Positions 13,301-24,376 of a stretch of 64,000 bases of DNA are shown here, piece by piece. The notes below the pieces were generated by a model that worked only from the letters and a program-made list of their open reading frames with translations, was not told the origin of the DNA and ran no database searches. Each line of letters begins with the position of its first letter. The stretch's first letter is position 1. Source of the DNA: Camelus bactrianus (taxonomy: Eukaryota > Chordata > Mammalia > Artiodactyla > Camelidae); the NCBI RefSeq assembly GCF_048773025.1, contig NW_027413968.1, positions 1 to 64,000 on the forward strand, read 5' to 3'. The position numbers and the translations under genes are program-made.

Positions 13301-15350
13301 TTCCGGAATTCTGAGTGTGGGAGGTTCCGTCTTCTGTCTGCAGCACCCGAGATCTCCTAGGAGCCCTTCGAGAGTCTTCCCCGAGTCCCTCCCAGTACGG
13401 GCTGCCGGGGAAATGCGGGGGTTGGGCTGGAAACGCAGGTAGCATCTAGTGCCTCCCCATGGACAGGGGAGGTAATTAGCGGACTTCCCCTTGCGAGGGA
13501 ACACCTGTGACACCAGGAAGCTGCGTGGAGGGCCGCCCCGAACCTCCCCCACACAGTCAGCCGTGTTCCGGAATTCTGAATGTGAGGAGGTTCCGTCTTC
13601 TGTCTGCAGCACCCGGGATCTCCTAGGAGCCCTTCGAGAGTCTTCCCCGAGTCCCTCCCAGTGCGGGATGCCGGGGAAAGGCGGGGGTTGGGCTGGAAAC
13701 GCAGGTAGCATCTACGCCTCCCCATGGACCAGGGAGGTAATTAGCGGACTTCCCCTTGCGAGGGAACACCTGTGACACCAGGAAGCTGCGTGGAGTGCGG
13801 CCCTGAACCTCACCCACACAGTCAGTCGTGTTCCGGAATTCTGAGTGTGGGGAGGTTCCGTCCTTCTGTCTGCAGCACCCGAGATCTCCTAGGAGCCCTT
13901 CGAGAGTCTTCTCCGAGTCCCTCCCAGTGCGGGCTGCCGGGGAAAGGCGGGGTTTGGGCTGGAAACGCAGGTAGCATCTACGCCTCCCCATGGACAGGGG
14001 AGGTAATTAGCGGACTTCCCCTTGCGAGGGAACACCTGTGACACCAGGAAGCTGCGTGGAGGGCGGCCCCGAACCTCCCCCACACAGTCAGCCGTGTTCC
14101 GGAATTCTGAGTGTGGGGAGGTTACGTCTTCTGTCTGCAGCACCCGAGATCTCCGAGGAGCCCTTCGAGAGTCTTCCCCAAGTCCCTGCCAGTGCGGGCT
14201 GCCGGGGAAAGGCGGGGGTTGGGCTGGAAACGCAGGTAGCATCTAGTGCCTCCCCATGGACAGGGGAGGTAAGTAGCGGACTTCCCCTTGCGAGGGAACA
14301 CCTGTGACACCAGGAAGCTGCGTGGAGGGCGGCCCCGAACCTCCCCCACACAGTCAGCCGTGTTCCTGAATTCTGAGTGTGGGGAGGTTCCGTCTTCTGT
14401 CTGCAGCACCCGAGATCTCCTAGGAGCCCTTCGAGAGTCTTCCCCGAGTCCCTCACAGTGCGGGCTGCCGGGGATATGCGGGGTTTGGGCTGGAAACGCA
14501 GGTAGCATCTACGCCTCCGCATGGACAGGGGAGGTAATTAGCGGACTTCCCCTTGCGAGGGAACACCTGTGACACCAGGAAACTGCGTGGAGTGCGGCCC
14601 TGAACCTCACCCACACAGTCAGACGTTTTCCGGAATTCTGAGTGTGGGGAGGTTCCGTCTTCTGTCTGCAGCACCCGAGATCTCCGAGTAGCCCTTCGAG
14701 AGTCTTCCCCGAGTCCCTCCCAGTACGGGCTGCCGGGGAAATGCGGGGGTTGGGCTGGAAACGCAGGTAGCATCTAGTGCCTCCCCATGGACAGGGGAGG
14801 TAATTAGCGGACTTCCCCTTGCGAGGGAACACCTGTGACACCAGGAAGCTGCGTGGAGTGAGGCCCCGAACCTCCCCTACACAGTCAGCCGTGTTCCGGA
14901 ATTCTGAGTGTGGGGAGGTTCCGTCTTCTGTCTGCAGCACCCGAGATCTCCGAGGAGCCCTTCAAGAGTCTTCCCCGAGTCCCTCCCAGTACGGGGTGCC
15001 GGGGAAATGCGGGGGTTGTGCTGGAAACGCAGGTAGCATCTAGTGCCTCCCCATGGACAGGGGAGGTATTTAGCGGACTTCCCCTTGCGAGGGAACACCT
15101 GTGACACCAGGAAGCTGCGTGGAGGGCGGCCCCGAACCTCCCCCACACAGTCAGCCGTGTTCCGGAATTCTGAGTGTGGGGAGGTTCCGTCTTCTGTCTG
15201 CAGCAAACGAGATCTCCTAGGAGCCCTTCGAGAGTCTTCCCCGAGTCCCTCCCAGTACGGGCTGCCGGGGAAATGCGGGGGTTGGGCTGGAAACGCAGGT
15301 AGCATCTAGTGCCTCCCCATGGACAGGGGAGGTAATTAGCGGACTTCCCC
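10301..15350. repeat. Array segment 2: mixed A and divergent B monomers
   Basis: The first divergent block begins with a monomer reading gtgacaacagg and, in its middle, gggatcaccaagg (10427-10439). B-type features follow: gaatgtgagg, gtgcggg, aaaggcggg, the one-base-shorter ctacgcc segment (near 11.05, 11.85, 13.18, 13.71, 13.98 and 14.51 kb), ccctgaacctcaccc and cacccttg. A HindIII site (13253-13258) arises from G219T. The order of variants from about 10.3 to 12.0 kb matches 29.4-31.1 kb, the part around 13.0-14.0 kb matches 34.5-35.5, 40.1-41.1, 43.8-44.8 and 44.9-45.9 kb, and 14.5-15.3 kb matches 39.3-40.1 and 43.0-43.8 kb. Confidence 0.9.
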
Positions 15351-16249
15351 TTGCGAGGGAACACCTGTGACACCAGGAAGCTGCGTGGAGGGCGGCCCCG
15401 AACCTCCCCCACACAGTCAGCCGTGTTCCGGAATTCTGAGTGTGGGGAGGTTCCGTCTTCTGTCTGCAGCACCCGAGATCTCCTAGGAGCCCTTCGAGAG
15501 TCTTCCCCGAGTCCCTCCCAGTACGGGCTGCCGGGGAAATGCGGGGGTTGGGCTGGAAACGCAGGTAGCATCTAGTGCCTCCCCATGGACAGGGGAGGTA
15601 ATTAGCGGACTTCCCCTTGCGAGGGAACACCTGTGACACCAGGAAGCTGCGTGGAGGGCGACCCCGAGCCTCCCCCACACAGTCAGCCGTGTTCCGGAAT
15701 TCTGAGTGTGGGGAGGTTCCGTCTTCTGTCTGCAGCACCCGAGATCTCCTAGGAGCCCTTCGAGAGTCTTCCCCGAGTCCCTCCCAGTACGGGCTGCCGG
15801 GGAAATGCGGGGGTTGGGCTGGAAACGCAGGTAGCATCTAGTGCCTCCCCATGGACAGGGGAGGTAATTAGCGGACTTCCCCTTGCGAGGGAACACCTGT
15901 GACACCAGGAAGCTGCGTGGAGGGCGGCCCCGAACCTCCCCCCACACAGTCAGCCGTGTTCCGGAATTCTGAGTGTGGGGAGGTTCCGTCTTCTGTCTGC
16001 AGCACCCGAGATCTCCGAGGAGCCCTTCGAGAGTCTTCCCCGAGTCCCTCCCAGTACGGGGTGCCGGGGAAATGCGGGGGTTGGGCTGGAAACGCAGGTA
16101 GCATCTAGTGCCTCCCCATGGACAGGGGAGGTAATTAGCGGACTTCCCCTTGCGAGGGAACACCTGTGACACCAGGAAGCTGCGTGGAGGGCGGCCCCGA
16201 ACCTCCCCCACACAGTCAGCCGTGTTCCGGAATTCTGAGTGTGGGGAGG

Positions 16250-16268
16250 TTCCGTCTTCTGTCTGCAG
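16250..16268 (+). other. Splice-acceptor-like pyrimidine tract, one per monomer
   Basis: ttccgtcttctgtctgcag (monomer 21-39) is a pyrimidine-rich stretch ending in CAG, and it resembles a mammalian 3' splice site. A second, shorter candidate ends in cccccacacag at monomer 242-252. Resemblance to the consensus is direct observation. Use as a splice site is conjecture and would require the array to be transcribed from the + strand. Confidence 0.35.
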
Positions 16269-16273
16269 CACCC

Positions 16274-16288
16274 GAGATCTCCTAGGAG
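16274..16288. other. Overlapping palindromes with the main diagnostic SNP
   Basis: GAGATCTC (monomer 45-52) and CTCCTAGGAG (50-59) are perfect 8-bp and 10-bp palindromes that overlap by three bases and carry BglII and AvrII sites. The commonest polymorphism in the array, T or G at monomer position 54 (16283 here), turns CCTAGG into CCGAGG. This breaks the longer palindrome, removes AvrII and adds a CpG. The same base decides whether minus-strand open frames stop here (CTA read as TAG) or run on, so it explains the two recurring open-frame lengths in the array. Confidence 0.9.
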
Positions 16289-16323
16289 CCCTTCGAGAGT
16301 CTTCCCCGAGTCCCTCCCAGTAC

Positions 16324-16351
16324 GGGCTGCCGGGGAAATGCGGGGGTTGGG
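16324..16351 (+). other. Canonical G-quadruplex motif (example; one in most monomers)
   Basis: Monomer positions 95-122 hold four G-runs of 3, 4, 5 and 3 bases separated by loops of 5 (ctgcc), 6 (aaatgc) and 2 (tt) bases. This satisfies the usual G3+N1-7 rule on the + strand, and the complement could form an i-motif. The motif recurs every 266 bp. Several subfamily variants weaken it: A at 95 (tacaggctg) shortens run 1, T at 121 (ttgtgctgg) removes run 4, and the gggttttggc variant near 49.6, 50.4, 54.6, 58.4, 59.1, 60.2 and 61.0 kb also removes run 4. Folding is predicted from the motif rule only. Confidence 0.8.
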
Positions 16352-16376
16352 CTGGAAACGCAGGTAGCATCTAGTG

Positions 16377-16397
16377 CCTCCCCATGGACAGGGGAGG
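16377..16397. other. Perfect 7+7 bp inverted repeat (hairpin), one per monomer
   Basis: Monomer positions 148-154 (cctcccc) are the exact reverse complement of 162-168 (ggggagg), separated by a 7-base loop that contains half of the NcoI site. Conserved in most monomers. It is disturbed where the right arm reads accaggg (for example near 13.73, 35.27, 38.46 and 42.17 kb), where the left arm reads cctccgc (for example near 13.19 and 33.13 kb), and by the ggtt change at 36601 and 47227. A short cruciform or RNA stem is possible, but no function is shown. Confidence 0.75.
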
Positions 16398-16454
16398 TAA
16401 TTAGCGGACTTCCCCTTGCGAGGGAACACCTGTGACACCAGGAAGCTGCGTGGA

Positions 16455-16460
16455 GGGCGG
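16455..16460 (+). promoter_or_regulatory. GC-box (Sp1-type GGGCGG core), one per subfamily-A monomer
   Basis: GGGCGG at monomer 226-231 matches the core bound by Sp1/KLF zinc-finger factors and lies in a C/G-rich setting. The G227T variant (gagtgcgg), frequent in the B-containing blocks and in some 48-63 kb monomers, destroys the core. A six-base match in a 62% GC sequence is weak evidence, so this is only a possible protein-binding site repeated through the array. Confidence 0.3.
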
Positions 16461-18213
16461 CCCCGAACCTCCCCCACACAGTCAGCCGTGTTCCGGAATT
16501 CTGAGTGTGGGGAGGTTCCGTCTTCTGTCTGCAGCACCCGAGATCTCCGAGGAGCCCTTCGAGAGTCTTCCCCGAGTCCCTCCCAGTACAGGCTGCCGGG
16601 GAAATGCGGGGGTTGGGCTGGAAACGCAGGTAGCATCTAGTGCCTCCCCATGGACAGGGGAGGTAATTAGCGGACTTCCCCTTGCGAGGGAACACCTGTG
16701 ACACCAGGAAGCTGCGTGGAGGGCGGCCCCCAACCTCCCCGACACAGTCAGCCGTGTTCCGGAATTCTGAGTGTGGGGAGGTTCCGTCTTCTGTCTGCAG
16801 CACCCGAGATCTCCGAGGAGCCCTTCGAGAGTCTTCCCCGAGTCCCTCCCAGTACGGGGTGCCGGGGAAATGCGGGGGTTGGGCTGGAAACGCAGGTAGC
16901 ATCTAGTGCCTCCCCATGGACAGGGGAGGTAATTAGCGGACTTCCCCTTGCGAGGGAACACCTGTGACACCAGGAAGCTGCGTGGAGGGCGGCCCCGAAC
17001 CTCCCCCACACAGTCAGCCGTGTTCCGGAATTCTGAGTGTGGGGAGGTTCCGTCTTCTGTCTGCAGCACCCGAGATCTCCTAGGAGCCCTTCGAGAGTCT
17101 TCCCCGAGTCCCTCCCAGTACGGGCTGCCGGGGAAATGCGGGGGTTGGGCTGGAAACGCAGGTAGCATCTAGTGCCTCCCCATGGACAGGGGAGGTAATT
17201 AGCGGACTTCCCCTTGCGAGGGAACACCTGTGACACCAGGAAGCTGCGTGGAGGGCGGCCCCGAACCTCCCCCACACAGTCAGCCGTGTTCCGGAATTCT
17301 GAGTGTGGGGAGGTTCCGTCTTCTGTCTGCAGCACCCGAGATCTCCGAGGAGCCCTTCGAGAGTCTTCCCCGAGTCCCTCCCAGTACGGGGTGCCGGGGA
17401 AATGCGGGGGTTGTGCTGGAAACGCAGGTAGCATCTAGTGCCTCCCCATGGACAGGGGAGGTAATTAGCGGACTTCCCCTTGCGAGGGAACACCTGTGAC
17501 ACCAGGAAGCTGCGTGGAGGGCGGCCCCGAACCTCCCCCACACAGTCAGCCGTGTTCCGGAATTCTGAGTGTGGGGAGGTTCCGTCTTCTGTCTGCAGCA
17601 CCCGAGATCTCCTAGGAGCCCTTCGAGAGTCTTCCCCGAGTCCCTCCCAGTACGGGCTGCCGGGGAAATGCGGGGGTTGGGCTGGAAACGCAGGTAGCAT
17701 CTAGTGCCTCCCCATGGACAGGGGAGGTAATTAGCGGACTTCCCCTTGCGAGGGAACACCTGTGACACCAGGAAGCTGCGTGGAGGGCGGCCCCGAACCT
17801 CCCCCAAACAGTCAGCCGTGTTCCGGAATTCTGAGTGTGGGGAGGTTCCGTCTTCTGTCTGCAGCACCCGAGATCTCCTAGGAGCCCTTCGAGAGTCTTC
17901 CCCGAGTCCCTCCCAGTACGGGCTGCCGGGGAAATGCGGGGGTTGGGCTGGAAACGCAGGTAGCATCTAGTGCCTCCCCATGGACAGGGGAGGTAATTAG
18001 CGGACTTCCCCTTGCGAGGGAACACCTGTGACACCAGGAAGCTGCGTGGAGGGCGGCCCCGAACCTCCCCGACACAGTCAGCCGTGTTCCGGAATTCTGA
18101 GTGTGGGGAGGTTCCGTCTTCTGTCTGCAGCACCCGAGATCTCCGAGGAGCCCTTCGAGAGTCTTCCCCGAGTCCCTCCCAGTACGGGGTGCCGGGGAAA
18201 TGCGGGGGTTGTG

Positions 18214-20652
18214 CTGGAAACGCAGGTAGCATCTAGTGCCTCCCCATGGACAGGGGAGGTAATTAGCGGACTTCCCCTTGCGAGGGAACACCTGTGACAC
18301 CAGGAAGCTGCGTGGAGGGCGGCCCCGAACCTCCCCCACACAGTCAGCCGTGTTCCGGAATTCTGAGTGTGGGGAGGTTCCGTCTTCTGTCTGCAGCACC
18401 CGAGATCTCCTAGGAGCCCTTCGAGAGTCTTCCCCGAGTCCCTCCCAGTACGGGCTGCCGGGGAAATGCGGGGGTTGGGCTGGAAACGCAGGTAGCATCT
18501 AGTGCCTCCCCATGGACAGGGGAGGTAATTAGCGGACTTCCCCTTGCGAGGGAACACCTGTGACACCAGGAAGCTGCGTGGAGGGCGGCCCCGAACCTCC
18601 CCCACACAGTCAGCCGTGTTCCGGAATTCTGAGTGTGGGGAGGTTCCGTCTTCTGTCTGCAGCACCCGAGATCTCCTAGGAGCCCTTCCAGACTCTTCCC
18701 CGAGTCCCTCCCAGTACGGGCTGCCGGGGAAATGCGGGGGTTGGGCTGGAAACGCAGGTAGCATCTAGTGCCTCCCCATGGACAGGGGAGGTAATTAGCG
18801 GACTTCCCCTTGCGAGGGAACACCTGTGACACCAGGAAGCTGCGTGGAGGGCGGCCCCGAACCTCCCCCACACAGTCAGCCGTGTTCCGGAATTCTGAGT
18901 GTGGGGAGGTTCCGTCTTCTGTCTGCAGCACCCGAGATCTCCTAGGAGCCCTTCGAGAGTCTTCCCCGAGTCCCTCCCAGTACGGGGTGCCGGGGAAATG
19001 CGGGGGTTGGGCTGGAAACGCAGGTAGCATCTAGTGCCTCCCCATGGACAGGGGAGGTAATTAGCGGACTTCCCCTTGCGAGGGAACACCTGTGACACCA
19101 GGAAGCTGCGTGGAGGGCGGCCCCGAACCTCCCCCACACAGTCAGCCGTGTTCCGGAATTCTGAGTGTGGGGAGGTTCCGTCTTCTGTCTGCAGCACCCG
19201 AGATCTCCTAGGAGCCCTTCGAGAATCTTCCCCGAGTCCCTCCCAGTACGGGCTGCCGGGGAAATGCGGGGGTTGGGCTGGAAACGCAGGTAGCATCTAG
19301 TGCCTCCCCATGGACAGGGGAGGTAATTAGCGGACTTCCCCTTGCGAGGGAACACCTGTGACACCAGGAAGCTGCGTGGAGGGCGGCCCCGAACCTCCCC
19401 CACACAGTCAGCCGTGTTCCGGAATTCTGAGTGTGGGGAGGTTCCGTCTTCTGTCTGCAGCACCCGAGATCTCCTAGGAGCCCTTCGAGAGTCTTCCCCG
19501 AGTCCCTCCCAGTACGGGCTGCCGGGGAAATGCGGGGGTTGGGCTGGAAACGCAGGTAGCATCTAGTGCCTCCCCATGGACAGGGGAGGTAAGTAGCGGA
19601 CTTCCCCTTGCGAGGGAACACCTGTGACACCAGGAAGCTGCGTGGAGGGCGGCCCCGAACCTCCCCCACACAGTCAGCCGTGTTCCGGAATTCTGAGTGT
19701 GGGGAGGTTCCGTCTTCTGTCTGCAGCACCCGAGATCTCCGAGGAGCCCTTCGAGAGTCTTCCCCGAGTCCCTCCCAGTACGGGGTGCCGGGGAAATGCG
19801 GGGGTTGTGCTGGAAACGCAGGTAGCATCTAGTGCCTCCCCATGGACAGGGGAGGTAATTAGCGGACTTCCCCTTGCGAGGGAACACCTGTGACACCAGG
19901 AAGCTGCGTGGAGGGCGGCCCCGAACCTCCCCCACACAGTCAGCCGTGTTCCGGAATTCTGAGTGTGGGGAGGTTCCGTCTTCTGTCTGCAGCACCCGAG
20001 ATCTCCTAGGAGCCCTTCGAGAGTCTTCCCCGAGTCCCTCCCAGTACGGGCTGCCGGGGAAATGCGGGGGTTGGGCTGGAAACGCAGGTAGCATCTAGTG
20101 CCTCCCCATGGACAGGGGAGGTAAGTAGCGGACTTCCCCTTGCGAGGGAACACCTGTGACACCAGGAAGCTGCGTGGAGGGCGGCCCCGAACCTCCCCCA
20201 CACAGTCAGCCGTGTTCCGGAATTCTGAGTGTGGGGAGGTTCCGTCTTCTGTCTGCAGCACCCGAGATCTCCGAGGAGCCCTTCGAGAGTCTTCCCCGAG
20301 TCCCTCCCAGTACGGGGTGCCGGGGAAATGCGGGGGTTGGGCTGGAAACGCAGGTAGCATCTAGTGCCTCCCCATGGACAGGGGAGGTAATTAGCGGACT
20401 TCCCCTTGCGAGGGAACACCTGTGACACCAGGAAGCTGCGTGGAGGGCGGCCCCGAACCTCCCCGACACAGTCAGCCGTGTTCCGGAATTCTGAGTGTGG
20501 GGAGGTTCCGTCTTCTGTCTGCAGCACCCGAGATCTCCGAGGAGCCCTTCGAGAGTCTTCCCCGAGTCCCTCCCAGTACGGGGTGCCGGGGAAATGCGGG
20601 GGTTGGGCTGGAAACGCAGGTAGCATCTAGTGCCTCCCCATGGACAGGGGAG
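18214..20652. repeat. 14-mer duplicated block, copy 1 (offset 3,724 bp)
   Basis: This stretch matches 21938-24376 at an offset of 3,724 bp (14 x 266) with only a handful of differences, including T/G54 near 18.94 versus 22.67 kb and a single base near 23.50 kb. Both contain, in the same order, the ccagactc monomer, the gagaatc monomer, a taagta monomer, a ttgtgctgg monomer, a second taagta monomer and a ctccccgacac monomer. Similarity ends on the left at the ttgtgctgg/ttgggctgg difference and on the right at taagta versus taatta. Confidence 0.85.
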
Positions 20653-21937
20653 GTAAGTAGCGGACTTCCCCTTGCGAGGGAACACCTGTGACACCAGGAA
20701 GCTGCGTGGAGGGCGGCCCCGAACCTCCCCCACACAGTCAGCCGTGTTCCGGAATTCTGAGTGTGGGGAGGTTCCGTCTTCTGTCTGCAGCACCCGAGAT
20801 CTCCGAGGAGCCCTTCGAGAGTCTTCCCCGAGTCCCTCCCAGTACGGGGTGCCGGGGAAATGCGGGGGTTGGGCTGGAAACGCAGGTAGCATCTAGTGCC
20901 TCCCCATGGACAGGGGAGGTAATTAGCGGACTTCCCCTTGCGAGGGAACACCTGTGACACCAGGAAGCTGCGTGGAGGGCGGCCCCGAACCTCCCCCACA
21001 CAGTCAGCCGTGTTCCGGAATTCTGAGTGTGGGGAGGTTCCGTCTTCTGTCTGCAGCACCCGAGATCTCCTAGGAGCCCTTCGAGAGTCTTCCCCGAGTC
21101 CCTCCCAGTACGGGCTGCCGGGGAAATGCGGGGGTTGGGCTGGAAACGCAGGTAGCATCTAGTGCCTCCCCATGGACAGGGGAGGTAATTAGCGGACTTC
21201 CCCTTGCGAGGGAACACCTGTGACACCAGGAAGCTGCGTGGAGGGCGGCCCCGAACCTCCCCCACACAGTCAGCCGTGTTCCGGAATTCTGAGTGTGGGG
21301 AGGTTCCGTCTTCTGTCTGCAGCACCCGAGATCTCCTAGGAGCCCTTCCAGACTCTTCCCCGAGTCCCTCCCAGTACGGGCTGCCGGGGAAATGCGGGGG
21401 TTGGGCTGGAAACGCAGGTAGCATCTAGTGCCTCCCCATGGACAGGGGAGGTAATTAGCGGACTTCCCCTTGCGAGGGAACACCTGTGACACCAGGAAGC
21501 TGCGTGGAGGGCGGCCCCGAACCTCCCCCACACAGTCAGCCGTGTTCCGGAATTCTGAGTGTGGGGAGGTTCCGTCTTCTGTCTGCAGCACCCGAAATCT
21601 CCGAGGAGCCCTTCGAGAGTCTTCCCCGAGTCCCTCCCAGTACGGGGTGCCGGGGAAATGCGGGGGTTGGGCTGGAAACGCAGGTAGCATCTAGTGCCTC
21701 CCCATGGACAGGGGAGGTAATTAGCGGACTTCCCCTTGCGAGGGAACACCTGTGACACCAGGAAGCTGCGTGGAGGGCGGCCCCGAACCTCCCCCACACA
21801 GTCAGCCGTGTTCCGGAATTCTGAGTGTGGGGAGGTTCCGTCTTCTGTCTGCAGCACCCGAGATCTCCTAGGAGCCCTTCGAGAGTCTTCCCCGAGTCCC
21901 TCCCATTACGGGCTGCCGGGGAAATGCGGGGGTTGGG

Positions 21938-24376
21938 CTGGAAACGCAGGTAGCATCTAGTGCCTCCCCATGGACAGGGGAGGTAATTAGCGGACTTCCC
22001 CTTGCGAGGGAACACCTGTGACACCAGGAAGCTGCGTGGAGGGCGGCCCCGAACCTCCCCCACACAGTCAGCCGTGTTCCGGAATTCTGAGTGTGGGGAG
22101 GTTCCGTCTTCTGTCTGCAGCACCCGAGATCTCCTAGGAGCCCTTCGAGAGTCTTCCCCGAGTCCCTCCCAGTACGGGCTGCCGGGGAAATGCGGGGGTT
22201 GGGCTGGAAACGCAGGTAGCATCTAGTGCCTCCCCATGGACAGGGGAGGTAATTAGCGGACTTCCCCTTGCGAGGGAACACCTGTGACACCAGGAAGCTG
22301 CGTGGAGGGCGGCCCCGAACCTCCCCCACACAGTCAGCCGTGTTCCGGAATTCTGAGTGTGGGGAGGTTCCGTCTTCTGTCTGCAGCACCCGAGATCTCC
22401 TAGGAGCCCTTCCAGACTCTTCCCCGAGTCCCTCCCAGTACGGGCTGCCGGGGAAATGCGGGGGTTGGGCTGGAAACGCAGGTAGCATCTAGTGCCTCCC
22501 CATGGACAGGGGAGGTAATTAGCGGACTTCCCCTTGCGAGGGAACACCTGTGACACCAGGAAGCTGCGTGGAGGGCGGCCCCGAACCTCCCCCACACAGT
22601 CAGCCGTGTTCCGGAATTCTGAGTGTGGGGAGGTTCCGTCTTCTGTCTGCAGCACCCGAGATCTCCGAGGAGCCCTTCGAGAGTCTTCCCCGAGTCCCTC
22701 CCAGTACGGGGTGCCGGGGAAATGCGGGGGTTGGGCTGGAAACGCAGGTAGCATCTAGTGCCTCCCCATGGACAGGGGAGGTAATTAGCGGACTTCCCCT
22801 TGCGAGGGAACACCTGTGACACCAGGAAGCTGCGTGGAGGGCGGCCCCGAACCTCCCCCACACAGTCAGCCGTGTTCCGGAATTCTGAGTGTGGGGAGGT
22901 TCCGTCTTCTGTCTGCAGCACCCGAGATCTCCTAGGAGCCCTTCGAGAATCTTCCCCGAGTCCCTCCCAGTACGGGCTGCCGGGGAAATGCGGGGGTTGG
23001 GCTGGAAACGCAGGTAGCATCTAGTGCCTCCCCATGGACAGGGGAGGTAATTAGCGGACTTCCCCTTGCGAGGGAACACCTGTGACACCAGGAAGCTGCG
23101 TGGAGGGCGGCCCCGAACCTCCCCCACACAGTCAGCCGTGTTCCGGAATTCTGAGTGTGGGGAGGTTCCGTCTTCTGTCTGCAGCACCCGAGATCTCCTA
23201 GGAGCCCTTCGAGAGTCTTCCCCGAGTCCCTCCCAGTACGGGCTGCCGGGGAAATGCGGGGGTTGGGCTGGAAACGCAGGTAGCATCTAGTGCCTCCCCA
23301 TGGACAGGGGAGGTAAGTAGCGGACTTCCCCTTGCGAGGGAACACCTGTGACACCAGGAAGCTGCGTGGAGGGCGGCCCCGAACCTCCCCCACACAGTCA
23401 GCCGTGTTCCGGAATTCTGAGTGTGGGGAGGTTCCGTCTTCTGTCTGCAGCACCCGAGATCTCCGAGGAGCCCTTCGAGAGTCTTCCCCGAGTCCCTCCA
23501 AGTACGGGGTGCCGGGGAAATGCGGGGGTTGTGCTGGAAACGCAGGTAGCATCTAGTGCCTCCCCATGGACAGGGGAGGTAATTAGCGGACTTCCCCTTG
23601 CGAGGGAACACCTGTGACACCAGGAAGCTGCGTGGAGGGCGGCCCCGAACCTCCCCCACACAGTCAGCCGTGTTCCGGAATTCTGAGTGTGGGGAGGTTC
23701 CGTCTTCTGTCTGCAGCACCCGAGATCTCCTAGGAGCCCTTCGAGAGTCTTCCCCGAGTCCCTCCCAGTACGGGCTGCCGGGGAAATGCGGGGGTTGGGC
23801 TGGAAACGCAGGTAGCATCTAGTGCCTCCCCATGGACAGGGGAGGTAAGTAGCGGACTTCCCCTTGCGAGGGAACACCTGTGACACCAGGAAGCTGCGTG
23901 GAGGGCGGCCCCGAACCTCCCCCACACAGTCAGCCGTGTTCCGGAATTCTGAGTGTGGGGAGGTTCCGTCTTCTGTCTGCAGCACCCGAGATCTCCGAGG
24001 AGCCCTTCGAGAGTCTTCCCCGAGTCCCTCCCAGTACGGGGTGCCGGGGAAATGCGGGGGTTGGGCTGGAAACGCAGGTAGCATCTAGTGCCTCCCCATG
24101 GACAGGGGAGGTAATTAGCGGACTTCCCCTTGCGAGGGAACACCTGTGACACCAGGAAGCTGCGTGGAGGGCGGCCCCGAACCTCCCCGACACAGTCAGC
24201 CGTGTTCCGGAATTCTGAGTGTGGGGAGGTTCCGTCTTCTGTCTGCAGCACCCGAGATCTCCGAGGAGCCCTTCGAGAGTCTTCCCCGAGTCCCTCCCAG
24301 TACGGGGTGCCGGGGAAATGCGGGGGTTGGGCTGGAAACGCAGGTAGCATCTAGTGCCTCCCCATGGACAGGGGAG
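21938..24376. repeat. 14-mer duplicated block, copy 2 (offset 3,724 bp)
   Basis: Partner of 18214-20652 with the same series of marker monomers. Because the copies are 14 monomers apart but only about nine monomers long, the five monomers between them have either diverged or been replaced. The ccagactc monomer near 21.35 kb and the cccattacgg monomers near 21.90 and 24.56 kb (10 monomers apart) indicate further overlapping exchanges in this interval. Confidence 0.85.

Larger units (their letters stand above)
16230..16495 (+). repeat. Reference consensus monomer (266 bp), subfamily A
   Basis: This copy matches the majority base at every position and defines the numbering used here (1 = first G of GAATTC). 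By hand count it has 86 G and 80 C (about 62% GC) and 15 CpGs, giving a CpG observed/expected ratio near 0.6. Restriction landmarks are EcoRI at 1-6, PstI at 34-39, BglII at 46-51, AvrII at 52-57, NcoI at 153-158, and BspEI across the monomer junction. I see no internal subrepeat that would suggest an older, shorter unit. Diagnostic variable positions are 54 (T/G), 93 (A/G), 98 (C/G), 110 (T/G), 121 (G/T), 145-146 (GT or C), 172 (T/G), 180 (C/A), 219 (G/T), 227 (G/T), 235 (C/T), 243 (C/A) and 246 (C/G). Confidence 0.97.

Noticed and set aside
16449-16464. CTCF-like site in tgcgtggagggcggcc
   Set aside because: It resembles part of the CTCF core but lacks the GGCAG/GGCGC-type end in the right place. 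A partial match is expected in G-rich sequence.
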